Source of the DNA: Planctomycetaceae bacterium
GTDB lineage: Bacteria; Planctomycetota; Planctomycetia; Pirellulales; Thermoguttaceae
Direction of reading: 5' to 3'
NCBI GenBank assembly: GCA_009783865.1
Contig: WRCR01000039.1
Coordinates: 1 to 14,790, forward strand
DNA length: 14,790 bases
This document shows positions 6,779 to 14,306 of the stretch, in pieces. Position numbers and translations under genes: made by a program. Under the pieces are notes generated by a model, which saw only the letters and a program-made list of their open reading frames with translations, did no database searches and was not told the origin of the DNA. Each line of letters starts with the position of its first letter. Position 1 is the first letter of the stretch.

Positions 6779-7605
6779 TGTTTGCCGTTGATGTTGGTAA
6801 TACCCGTCTGAAGACCGCTTTTTTTCCGCCGTCGGGCTTTTGTGTGAACGAACTCGTTGTCCGAGATGTTTTTACTAGATGTGACCACTGGGGTTCCGAA
6901 AAACATATCAAGTTCTGGTTACGGCATATCGAAGAACCGCAGGATTGGTTCATCGCTAAAACCGGTCAGTTTCCGTGGGAAAAATGGCAGGAATGTATCG
7001 CCGAACTGCGCCCGAAAGACCGGTTCATTCATCTTTCATATAAAGATATACCAATAGTAATTGACGTTAAAAATCCCGAAGAAGTCGGACTTGACCGCTT
7101 GCTTGCGGTCTATGCCGCTTCACTGTGGAGAAAAGAGCACGAAGAAAGGTTTGCTGAAGGAACACCGGTTTTAGTTGCCGATGCCGGTACTGCTTTAACG
7201 GTTGATGTATTGACAGTGGAAGGACATTTCGGCGGCGGTATAATTTTTCCCGGCCTGAATGCGCTTGCGGAAGCCCTTGCCGGAATTTCGCCGCGGCTGC
7301 CGAAAATTGATTGTCAGTCGCTTTCGGATTTATATTACCTGTTATTTCCGGCAAGAGACACGTATGATGCATGTGCGGCAGGTTTAATTTTGGGGGCAAT
7401 GGGTGTTATCCGGCAGTGCTATGAATTTTCCGGCGGCAACATTCCCATCTTGATTACCGGCGGAGACGGGAATACTATTTATTCGGGAATTACCTACGTA
7501 GACATTCCGGAAGAATTAGTACACTTGGAAGAGCATCTCGTTTTATCCGGTATTGCAGCAGTCGCAGAAAAGAAATATAGTGAAAAGGAATTTGGCAATT
7601 TATGA
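6778..7605 (+). CDS. coaX: Type III pantothenate kinase
   Basis: The product is a 275-residue ASKHA-fold kinase that phosphorylates pantothenate, the first step of coenzyme A synthesis. It shows the CoaX motifs in order: phosphate-1 loop VDVGNTRLK (4-12), EEVGLDRLLA (101-110) with the catalytic-type Asp106, DAGTALTVD (135-143) and GGGIIFPG (152-159). The C-terminal glycine-rich LITGGDG also fits. Length is normal for the family (about 250-270). It overlaps the ACP stop by one base and the next gene by four (ATGA), so the three are translated together. Linking a CoA-pathway enzyme to an ACP is logical, since CoA supplies the ACP prosthetic arm. The pairing may still be mere planctomycete gene order. 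Confidence 0.93.
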   Translation: MFAVDVGNTRLKTAFFPPSGFCVNELVVRDVFTRCDHWGSEKHIKFWLRHIEEPQDWFIAKTGQFPWEKWQECIAELRPKDRFIHLSYKDIPIVIDVKNPEEVGLDRLLAVYAASLWRKEHEERFAEGTPVLVADAGTALTVDVLTVEGHFGGGIIFPGLNALAEALAGISPRLPKIDCQSLSDLYYLLFPARDTYDACAAGLILGAMGVIRQCYEFSGGNIPILITGGDGNTIYSGITYVDIPEELVHLEEHLVLSGIAAVAEKKYSEKEFGNL

Positions 7606-9851
7606 TTTCCTTGCAAGACAGTTTGGTTTCGAGTTCTGCCCGCCGAATGCCAATCAAGGTGCGTCCCGACCTGACGGCAAAAAAACAGTATTATCTCGGA
7701 AGAACATATTGGGTTGTCAAGGAACCGATTGGTTCGCGGTATTTTCGTTTTCAGGAAGAAGAATACGCAATTCTGAAAATGGTCAACGGCGAAATGAGCA
7801 TCGAAGAAATCAAACGCTCTTTTGAAAAACAGTTTCCGCCGCAGAAAGTTACGCTCAATGAACTGCACAATTTTCTCGGACAACTTCACCAGAGCGGACT
7901 CATCGTAGCCGCTGTTCCGAATCAAGGAAACGAGTTGCTGAAACGGAGAGACAAACGTAACCGAAGCGAGTTGCTTCAGAAGTTCTCAAACATTCTCGCT
8001 ATCCGATTCAAGGGAATTGACCCCGATAGGATGTTTACGTTTGCGCTGCCGTTTGTCCGCTGGTGTTTTAATCCGGTTTTCGTTATCTTCTGCATACTGT
8101 TTTGTTTGTCGGCGGCTTCGCTGGTCTTGATACATTTTGATACTTTCCGTTCAAAGTTGCCGGAGTTTTATACTTTCTTCAGCCCGGTCAATATCCTCTT
8201 AATGAGCGTAACGCTGGGGGCGACCAAAATACTTCACGAATTCGGACACGGTGTGACCGCTAAATACTTCAAGGGCGAATGTCATAAAATGGGATTGATG
8301 TTTCTCGTCTTGACACCCTGCTTGTACGTTGATGTTTCCGACTCGTGGCTTCTTCCGAACAAATGGCATAGAATGGCAATCGGTGCAGGCGGTGTGTTTG
8401 TCGAACTTGTACTGGCATCTATCTGTACCTATTTCTGGTGGTATTCGGAACCCGGTCTGCTGAACAATCTTGCGCTGAACGTGATGTTTGTTTCGTCCGT
8501 CAGTACGATTATGTTCAATATGAATCCGCTGCTGCGCTTTGACGGCTATTATATTCTGGCGGATTATATGGAAATCCCCAATATGCGGATAAAAGCAACG
8601 AAAATCCTTGCTGAAAAATGTTCGCAATGGTTTCTCGGTTTGGAAAAACAGGAAGACCCATTTTTGCCGAAAAGCAATCAGATTGCCTTTGCTCTCTTTT
8701 CGGTTGCATCGTTCTGTTATCGCTGGGTCATATTGGCATCGATTTTGATGTTCCTTTTCAAAGTGTTTGAGCCGTATGGTTTGAAAATCATCGGGCAGTG
8801 CATCGCTATGATGTCGATTGTTAGTTTATTCCTAATGCCGGGATACAAAGTTTTCAAATTTTTTAGAGTTCCGGGGAGATTACATAAAGTGAAAAAAGTC
8901 AGGTTTTATTCCTCGCTTACCGGTTTGTTTGCGATTATCGCTTTCTTGGTTTTTTTCCCGCTGCCTTATACGGTAATAACACCGGTGATAATGGAATTGC
9001 GTCCGTCTCATTCGCAGCAGGTTTATGTTCCAAACATTCAGGGCGGTTGCCGCTTGAAGGAAATCAATGTCGTGCCGGGACAATTTGTCAGCAAAGGCGA
9101 GATTCTTGCCCGAATGGAAAATTTCAAACTGCGGTTTGAAATCGTTGATTATCGCGGCAAAATCAATGTGCTGGAAAGAGAAATCGAAATGATTAACCGA
9201 CTGAAAAGCATCGACAGCATGGCGGCATTGGAATTAGGACCGAAACAAAAATCGCTGGACACGAACCGCAAAATCTTGTCGGAAAAAGAACGAAACTGGA
9301 ACGATTTACTGCTAAAGGCACCGCTGGACGGTGTTGTGGTACCGCCGCAGTGGAAACCGCAGCGGAAGGAATTTGACGAACAACTTGCGACCTGGTGGGG
9401 GTCACCGCTCGAAAAAGAAAATCTTTACGCAACTTTTGAACCCGGCACGGTCTTTTGCAGTGTCGGCGCGCCGGAGTTTATGGAAGCAGTTCTTGTTGAC
9501 AACCAGAACAAGCGGGATTTTCTGAACATCGGACAGCGGGTAGAACTCAAGTTGAATGAGTATCCCGACAGGGTCTTTGAAGGAGAGATAACGCAGATTG
9601 AAGAGCAGGCACTCGATACGGTTGATGCTCAACTTTCCACGCGGGGAGGCGGCGAAGTACCGACAACGACGCGGCAGGACGGATTGGAACAGCCGCAGAA
9701 CGCCTCATATCGGGTGAGAATGCCGCTGGACAATCCTGACCTTTCTGTTAAACCGGGAATGACGGGAGCGGCGAAGGTTCATGTCGCCCCGCAAACATTG
9801 GGAATGAGAGGATGGCGGTTCTTCAACGAAACGTTCAACTTCAAGTTATAA
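7602..9851 (+). CDS. PqqD-like / site-2-protease (M50) / HlyD-type adaptor fusion protein
   Basis: This is a 749-residue membrane protein. Residues 18-103 resemble PqqD-like peptide-recognition domains (RPDLTAKKQYYLG, EEEYAILKMVNGEMSIEEI, LHNFLGQLHQSGLI). From about 145 come transmembrane helices holding the zinc metalloprotease motif HEFGH (212-216). PCLYVDVSDSW (239-249) and the third ligand region NPLLRFDGYYILAD (308-321, Asp314) follow. After a last helix (438-460) there is a HlyD-like part: a split lipoyl domain (about 475-510 and 566-585), a short coiled coil (515-565) and a beta-barrel (615-730). Such fusions are known from planctomycetes, but their substrates are not. The catalytic residues are intact, so it could cut or thread a peptide and pass it to an exporter. 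No ABC transporter or peptide precursor is seen here. Start: ATGA overlap with coaX. Its stop overlaps the convergent sulfatase by 6 bp. Confidence 0.9.
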   Translation: MISLQDSLVSSSARRMPIKVRPDLTAKKQYYLGRTYWVVKEPIGSRYFRFQEEEYAILKMVNGEMSIEEIKRSFEKQFPPQKVTLNELHNFLGQLHQSGLIVAAVPNQGNELLKRRDKRNRSELLQKFSNILAIRFKGIDPDRMFTFALPFVRWCFNPVFVIFCILFCLSAASLVLIHFDTFRSKLPEFYTFFSPVNILLMSVTLGATKILHEFGHGVTAKYFKGECHKMGLMFLVLTPCLYVDVSDSWLLPNKWHRMAIGAGGVFVELVLASICTYFWWYSEPGLLNNLALNVMFVSSVSTIMFNMNPLLRFDGYYILADYMEIPNMRIKATKILAEKCSQWFLGLEKQEDPFLPKSNQIAFALFSVASFCYRWVILASILMFLFKVFEPYGLKIIGQCIAMMSIVSLFLMPGYKVFKFFRVPGRLHKVKKVRFYSSLTGLFAIIAFLVFFPLPYTVITPVIMELRPSHSQQVYVPNIQGGCRLKEINVVPGQFVSKGEILARMENFKLRFEIVDYRGKINVLEREIEMINRLKSIDSMAALELGPKQKSLDTNRKILSEKERNWNDLLLKAPLDGVVVPPQWKPQRKEFDEQLATWWGSPLEKENLYATFEPGTVFCSVGAPEFMEAVLVDNQNKRDFLNIGQRVELKLNEYPDRVFEGEITQIEEQALDTVDAQLSTRGGGEVPTTTRQDGLEQPQNASYRVRMPLDNPDLSVKPGMTGAAKVHVAPQTLGMRGWRFFNETFNFKL

Positions 9852-11837
9852 AATCTGTTTCCGTATTGATTCGATAATCTTCGGAAAAACGGCTCCGATT
9901 TTGCCTTCAAACTTGTCTCCGTTTAATTTTTCTATCTGCTCGTTGAAACCCTTGTCCTTGCAACGGAACGCAAATCGGTCAAACGCTTCCAGCGCATACC
10001 ACGCCGTATAAGGAGAATCCGAAGCAGCATGCTGAAGCAGTAAAACGGCGGCGCGGCGGACATCGCTTTCGGTGTCACCATAACGTCCAAGAATTTCAGC
10101 CGCAACAATCTGTACCGAAACATCGTTGTCATTAAACGCATCTTCGATTAGGCGTTTCCATCTCGCAAACAATGCGGCGGTTTTTTCCGTCGGCTGCGTT
10201 CCGTCTTCACCAGCCGTATCCGCTAAGCGAAGTAACATGCCGGTTATTGCCCAATAGCGTACTGCCGGTTCGGTGTCCAATGATAAAACTGATATGCCGG
10301 TCATTCCCCAAAACCGTCTTCCCGTTCCGTCTCCCGATATAGAACGCGCAATCGGAAAGTTCCTGTCAGTTGCCATTTCCGCCGCATCGAGTATTTTTTC
10401 CAGCGGATATTGTTTTTCATTGTGTCCAAATTCCCAGGGCGTTGAATCACCGAAACGGGCATGCAGCATATTTTCCGGCATAAAATGAACATCACGGATT
10501 TTCAATATGTTCTCCCGCAATGCCGTTTTTAACCGCTGTTTGATTTCGCTGTATTCCGGTTTGTCCGCAAGATTATTGATTTCATCTTTGTCGTTCCGCA
10601 AATCGTACAATTCTTCGATTGGTTTTAACTTCCAGAAGAAAGATTGTTCCGGCGGCAACTTCTTTGCATCGTAAAGTTCCCGCCACACCTGCGTTGAACG
10701 GGTTTGAAACATATAATCATTCCTTGAACCGTAAAAGATTTCGGGGTGATAATTCCGTACATAAACATAACGTCCATCGCTGACGGAACGGACTAAATCG
10801 GCGCGCTCATCCATTCTGCCGCGGAAGCCGAAAACATAATCCCGCTTATTGGCATACTTGCCCGCAAACGGTATTCCCTGCATTACGGCAGGCGGTTCAA
10901 CTCCCGCAATAGACAATAAGGTCGGTGCTAAATCGACAAACGAAATCAACTGTCCGCTTGTTCCGTCCGCTTTGTATCCTTCCGGCGCAAGATGCTGATA
11001 CTTCGGCGGAAAATACACAAGAAACGGAACGCCGAGACCGCAGTCGAGCGGAGTTCTTTTGTTTCGCGGCATTCCGCTGCCGTGGTCGCCGAAGAAGAAA
11101 ACTATGGTATCTTCGGTCAATCCTGCTTCGTCAAGTTCCTTCAATTTTTCGCCGCACATTGCGTCCATTTCGGTAATGCGCTCGTGATACTGCGTCCAGT
11201 CGCGGCGTATTTCCGGTACATTGGGATGATATTTCGGCACCGGCGTTAAGTCGGGATTGCGTTTGAGTTTATGTTCATTGCGGATTTGCGATTCGTGGGT
11301 CACAACAAAATTGAATATCGCAAAGAACGGCTGTCCGTCTTTCCGATTTTTCCAATGAGCGTTTTTATTACTGACATCCCAGCAACTAATTTCACGGCGG
11401 TCGTCTTGGTTATAAGCGTTGTAGTCGGTTTTGTTATTATTAGTACAATAATATCCTGCTTGTCGAAGATAATGCGGATACATTTTGACTTCTTTTGGCA
11501 GCGGAACATAACTCCGCATTTGTTCTGCTCCCAAAGCAGCGGAATAACAGCCGGTAATGATAGTTGTCCGGGCGGGTGCGCAAACCGGATAGTTTGACCA
11601 AGCGTGCATGAACTTCATACCGCGCTGCGCCAGTTTGTCGAGATTCGGTGTTTGGGCTGTCGGAAAGTCGTAGCAGCCCAAGTGCCGACCGATGTCTTCG
11701 CAGGTGAGCCAAAGAATGTTCGGCTTTTTCCCGGTTGATGTCTCTGCCGGTGTTTCTTCGGCAAACAGTGGAGAATAGAATAACAAAGCGGAAAGAACGC
11801 AAAGAACTGATGGCAAGATGGTTTTCATAATCGGCAT
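9846..11837 (-). CDS. Secreted sulfatase (family S1) with C-terminal HEAT-like repeats
   Basis: The product has 663 residues. An N-terminal signal peptide (about 1-26, ending SPLFAEE) sends it to the periplasm or outside. The alkaline-phosphatase-superfamily opening KKPNILWLTCEDIG has metal ligands Glu47/Asp48, where many sulfatases have Asp-Asp. The signature CAPARTTIITG (86-96) contains Cys86, which must become formylglycine to hydrolyse sulfate esters. Other active-site segments are NNNKTDYN (133-140), VTHES (179-183) and FFGDHGSG (248-255, Asp251/His252). The core ends near residue 480. The rest (about 520-645) is helical with HEAT-like repeats (VQIVAAEILGRYGD, DVRRAAVLLLQHAA, AWYALEAFDRF), an addition seen in some planctomycete sulfatases. 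Substrate is unknown; sulfated glycans are probable. A second Met at residue 4 (11828) could be the start. No Shine-Dalgarno is clear. Confidence 0.94.
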   Translation of the reverse strand: MPIMKTILPSVLCVLSALLFYSPLFAEETPAETSTGKKPNILWLTCEDIGRHLGCYDFPTAQTPNLDKLAQRGMKFMHAWSNYPVCAPARTTIITGCYSAALGAEQMRSYVPLPKEVKMYPHYLRQAGYYCTNNNKTDYNAYNQDDRREISCWDVSNKNAHWKNRKDGQPFFAIFNFVVTHESQIRNEHKLKRNPDLTPVPKYHPNVPEIRRDWTQYHERITEMDAMCGEKLKELDEAGLTEDTIVFFFGDHGSGMPRNKRTPLDCGLGVPFLVYFPPKYQHLAPEGYKADGTSGQLISFVDLAPTLLSIAGVEPPAVMQGIPFAGKYANKRDYVFGFRGRMDERADLVRSVSDGRYVYVRNYHPEIFYGSRNDYMFQTRSTQVWRELYDAKKLPPEQSFFWKLKPIEELYDLRNDKDEINNLADKPEYSEIKQRLKTALRENILKIRDVHFMPENMLHARFGDSTPWEFGHNEKQYPLEKILDAAEMATDRNFPIARSISGDGTGRRFWGMTGISVLSLDTEPAVRYWAITGMLLRLADTAGEDGTQPTEKTAALFARWKRLIEDAFNDNDVSVQIVAAEILGRYGDTESDVRRAAVLLLQHAASDSPYTAWYALEAFDRFAFRCKDKGFNEQIEKLNGDKFEGKIGAVFPKIIESIRKQIL

Positions 11838-11948
11838 AGTGTCAAAATGATTGAAAAATAACGTAGTAAAAAATTTGGCATTTTTCCCGTGAAAGTCAAG
11901 AGGGATACATTGTTGGCATTGGATTTGGGTGCAAGTAAATAATTTCCG

Positions 11949-12173
11949 TCAGTGCTTCCAGTAACTTTCCCATTGGTCGGTATAAAGTATCGCACATACC
12001 GCCGACATCCGATTGGCATTCTCTATCCGCCAACACGCTCCCGTCTGCTTCAAACGCCGCCCCGCCAAACTCTTACACGCACCCTCTACCTGACCACTGC
12101 CAATACTCCGACCATCCTTCAAACGCAAAAAATAATTCATCCGCCCCTTGTGCTTCTTCAAATAATTTTCTAG
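11949..12173 (-). pseudogene. C-terminal remnant of an ISKra4-family transposase
   Basis: The minus-strand frame reads LENYLKKHKGRMNYFLRLKD, then the ISKra4 hallmark GSGQVEGACKSLAGRRLKQT, then GACWRIENANRMSAV, and ends at TGA (11951-11949). Only about 75 of the several hundred residues of this family are left. The upstream part stops at the boundary of the IS1595-type inverted repeat that begins at 12175, so the gene was cut by, or together with, that insertion. The missing N-terminal half is not found on the far side of the IS (after 12914), which points to a deletion or rearrangement after insertion. No start codon or promoter of its own is visible. Confidence 0.85.
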
Positions 12174-12174
12174 C

Positions 12175-12914
12175 GGCTGACATAGATAATTGCATATTTT
12201 GAGTGAGATGATATGCTTTCTGGTATGCGAATTAAGGGTTCTCGGCTGTCGTCGGTCCAGTTAAAAAAGTTGCTTGAGTTTTTCATAGCCGGTGTGACTG
12301 CCAGAACGGCAGCCGAACTGACCGGCATTAACCGGAATTCCGCCAATCTTTTTTACAATAAGATGCGTCAAATCATCGTTCACTTCACGGAATTAGAATC
12401 GCCTTTTCTTAATGGAGAAGTCGAAGTAGATGAATCTTATTTCGGCGGAGTGCGCAAAGGGCTTCGCGGAAGAGGAGCGGCTGGCAAAGTTCCCGTCTTC
12501 GGCTGCTTGGAGCGCAAAGGGAAGATTTATACGCAGATTATCGTCGATGTCAAAGAAGATACGCTGATGCCGATTATATGCCGTAAAATAAGACCCGACA
12601 GTATTATTTACCCTGACAACTTTCGGTCTTATAATGCTCTCGATGTATCCGAGTTTAAGCATTTGCGTATCAATCATTCAAAGAAGTTTGCGGAGGAGAA
12701 AAATCACACATTAACGGCATTGAAAACTTTTGGAATCGAGCGAAAAGGCATCTGCGGAAGTTTAACGGTATCCCAAAAAACAAGTTTAATCTCTTCCTAA
12801 AAGAATGTGAGTTTCGCTTCAATTACGGCTCACCAAAACAACTCTTGATTATCCTGAAAAAATGGACTAAAACATACCAAAATTAAAATAATATAAAAAT
12901 TATCTATGCCAGCC
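12175..12914 (+). mobile_element. IS1595-family insertion sequence, inactivated
   Basis: The element is about 740 bp, bounded by inverted repeats GGCTGACATAGATAATT (12175-12191) and, on the other strand, GGCTGGCATAGATAATT (12914-12898), 16 of 17 matching. The single transposase gene inside is frameshifted. No perfect 8-bp target duplication is found. AATTTTC occurs a few bases outside each end (12164-12170 and 12922-12928) and might be a decayed duplication, but the sequence is A/T-rich, so chance is likely. The left end lies in the ISKra4 remnant; the right end is 26 bp before the SUMF1-domain gene. Confidence 0.85.
12213..12886 (+). pseudogene. IS1595-family (ISXO2-like) transposase, frameshifted
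   Basis: The first frame (12213 to 12707) gives an N-terminal helix-turn-helix region (LLEFFIAGVTARTAAELTGI) and most of the DDE domain: EVEVDESYFGGVRKG, GKVPVFGCLERKGKIY and IIYPDNFRSYNALDVSEFKH. After Asn-His at 12702-12707 the frame is lost. It resumes at 12710 as INGIENFWNRAKRHLRKF, then FNLFLKECEFRFNYGSPKQL, and ends at TAA (12884-12886). The simplest cause is an extra AC in CACAC (12705-12709). Left in its first frame the protein ends at 12800 with 195 residues and lacks the last catalytic acidic residue (in IENFWN). Joined, it would be about 224 residues, normal for the family. A sequencing error or programmed frameshifting cannot be fully ruled out. Confidence 0.9.
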
Positions 12915-12940
12915 CTTTAACAATTTTCAGGATACTAACA

Positions 12941-13510
12941 ATGTCAAAAGAACAAAATGTCTCCTTTATCATTCCGAGAATGATATACATGTCATCATTC
13001 TTTTTCGTTTTATTCTTATATCTGTCTGCGATAAAGGGTATAAATAACGCTCTTGCGCAAGACCAGCCAAAAGGCGGAGACCGTAAGGTTTTGAAAATTA
13101 AAGATGTGGATTTTGCGTTCCGCTGGTGTCCGCCGAATGAAAATCAAATGGGATTTTGGATGGGTGAGACAGAGGTAACGCAGGAACAGTGGCAAGCAGT
13201 GAATGGAAATAATCCGTCAAAATGGAAAGGGGCAAAGTTGCCGGTAGAAACGGTGAATTGGAATGATTGTCAGGATTTTTGTAAAAAATTAAATGAGATA
13301 TTAACCCGCAATGGCAGCAGCAGTTTCAAATGCTCGATTCCAACTGAATCCCAATGGGGATATGCTTATCGGGCAAATAGTAAAACACGTTTTTATTTTG
13401 GTGATGATGAAGAACAGTTACGGTATTATGCTTGGTACGGCAGAAGCAGCGGCAAACAAACACATCAGGTTGGTCAGTTGAAGCCGAAAGCAAGGAAAAC
13501 AGGACGTTAA
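12941..13510 (+). pseudogene. Truncated SUMF1 (FGE-sulfatase-like) domain protein
   Basis: The product has 189 residues. A hydrophobic segment (17-34) ending ALAQ (37-40) forms a signal peptide or anchor. The SUMF1 domain begins FAFRWCPP (58-65), followed directly by GFWMGETEVTQEQWQAV (71-87), PVETVNWNDCQDFCKKL (101-117), IPTESQWGYAYRA (133-145) and the RFYFGDDEEQLRYYAW strand. Intact relatives have an FxMGS segment of about 30 residues between the first two blocks and continue with a GLYDMHGNVWEW block and a C-terminal half carrying the active Cys. Both are missing, and the reading ends in RKTGR. Formylglycine generation is therefore not expected. AGGA precedes the ATG by 9 bp, so it may still be translated. 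It could also be a small secreted domain that never was an enzyme. Confidence 0.75.
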
Positions 13511-13513
13511 TTA

Positions 13514-14013
13514 TGATATTGGAGAAACAAATAGCCGAAACGCTTAAGGAAAAAGGAATCGAAGAATCCGAAAAAGTCAAAGCGTTTATGTATGCAGCGT
13601 TCCTGCCGGAGTCAATGAAGTTTCATTACCCACAAACCGCTCGCTTGGAGGGTAAGATTTATCTTCACATAGCCGACCGAAAAACTTGGCAAGAGGCATA
13701 TGACTGGTGTCGTGAGCGTAATGGTGACTTGGCTTCCGTTGGCAATTTGGCAGTTCACAGTTTCTTGTGTAAATATCTTCTCAATACTAAATCACAAGAT
13801 GCGTGGCTTGGTGGTGCGAAGATTGGAGATAAATACTACTGGTCTGATGGAACACCGTGGAGTTTTACGTCTTGGCAAAAAGGCAGACCCTTTGGACATT
13901 TGCGAGGGACTCCACAAGACCGTGTAGCAATGAAATTTTTTATCAACGGTGATTGGCAGGACGACTCGAATGGTTTGCCAATGCAGTTCTTTGTCCAGTG
14001 GACGCTGTATTGA
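13514..14013 (+). CDS. C-type-lectin-like domain protein
   Basis: The product has 166 residues. A short helical N-terminus (MILEKQIAETLKEKGIEESE) leads into a C-type-lectin-like fold from about 44 to 163: GKIYLHI, RKTWQEAYDWCRERNGDLAS, DAWLGGAKIGDKYYWSDG, TPWSFTSWQKGRP, the NGDWQDD strand and the final FFVQW. The usual disulfide is not complete, since the C-terminal Cys position reads Gln (FVQW). No signal peptide is seen. It starts 3 bp after the SUMF1-remnant stop, so the two may be co-translated, and a strong terminator follows at 14034. In planctomycetes such domains often form the end of larger proteins, so this may be a separated C-terminal piece. Ligand unknown. Confidence 0.75.
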
Positions 14014-14033
14014 ATTTCGATGGGCAATACGAG

Positions 14034-14057
14034 CGGGAAACAGTGTTTCCCGTTTTT
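14034..14057 (+). terminator. Rho-independent terminator behind the lectin-like gene
   Basis: CGGGAAAC (14034-14041), loop AGT, GTTTCCCG (14045-14052), then five T. A perfect 8-bp stem lies 20 bp after the stop codon. It supports the lectin-like reading frame as the true end of a transcription unit and separates it from the glycosyltransferase remnant. Confidence 0.85.
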
Positions 14058-14077
14058 GCGCCGATTGCGGCTCTGTA

Positions 14078-14106
14078 TTGACACTCTTACCGCCTCTGCT
14101 TAAAAC
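14078..14106 (+). promoter_or_regulatory. Promoter in front of the glycosyltransferase remnant
   Basis: A perfect -35 TTGACA (14078-14083) is followed after exactly 17 bp by TAAAAC (14101-14106). The expected start near 14113 leaves a leader of only about 3 nt before ATG 14116. Confidence 0.55.
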
Positions 14107-14115
14107 GACTGCCGT

Positions 14116-14306
14116 ATGCAGAAAAAAAATCGCTTTCATCATTCCCACTCTCGACCAATGCGGAGCGGAAAAACAAATGACACTCCTCGCCGTTCATCTG
14201 CCCAAAGACGAGTTCGAGGTTCACGTCATCGCTTTGACACGCGGCGGTCCCTACGCAGAACAACTCAAAACGGCAAACATTCCGCTCACCGCCATCGGAA
14301 AACATT
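14116..14306 (+). pseudogene. N-terminal remnant of a GT4-type glycosyltransferase, frameshifted in A8
   Basis: The frame reads KKIAFIIPTLDQCGAEKQMT, then LLAVHLPKDEFEVHVIALTRGGPYAEQL and TANIPLTAIGKHF. This is the first Rossmann strand, the G-A-E-K-Q-M loop and the following strand of GT-B, family 4 glycosyltransferases. That frame has no start codon. The ATG at 14116 (ATGCAG) lies just upstream in another frame, and removing one A from the run of eight (14122-14129) would give MQKKIAFIIP. So the gene starts at 14116 and is broken in the homopolymer. Similarity ends near 14306, where a serine hydrolase fragment begins. Only about 65 of some 350-400 residues remain. Confidence 0.8.

Noticed and set aside
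12941..14013. Diversity-generating retroelement target, since SUMF1 and lectin-like folds are usual DGR targets
   Set aside because: No reverse transcriptase, template repeat or accessory gene is present, and no adenine-biased variable repeat pair was seen.
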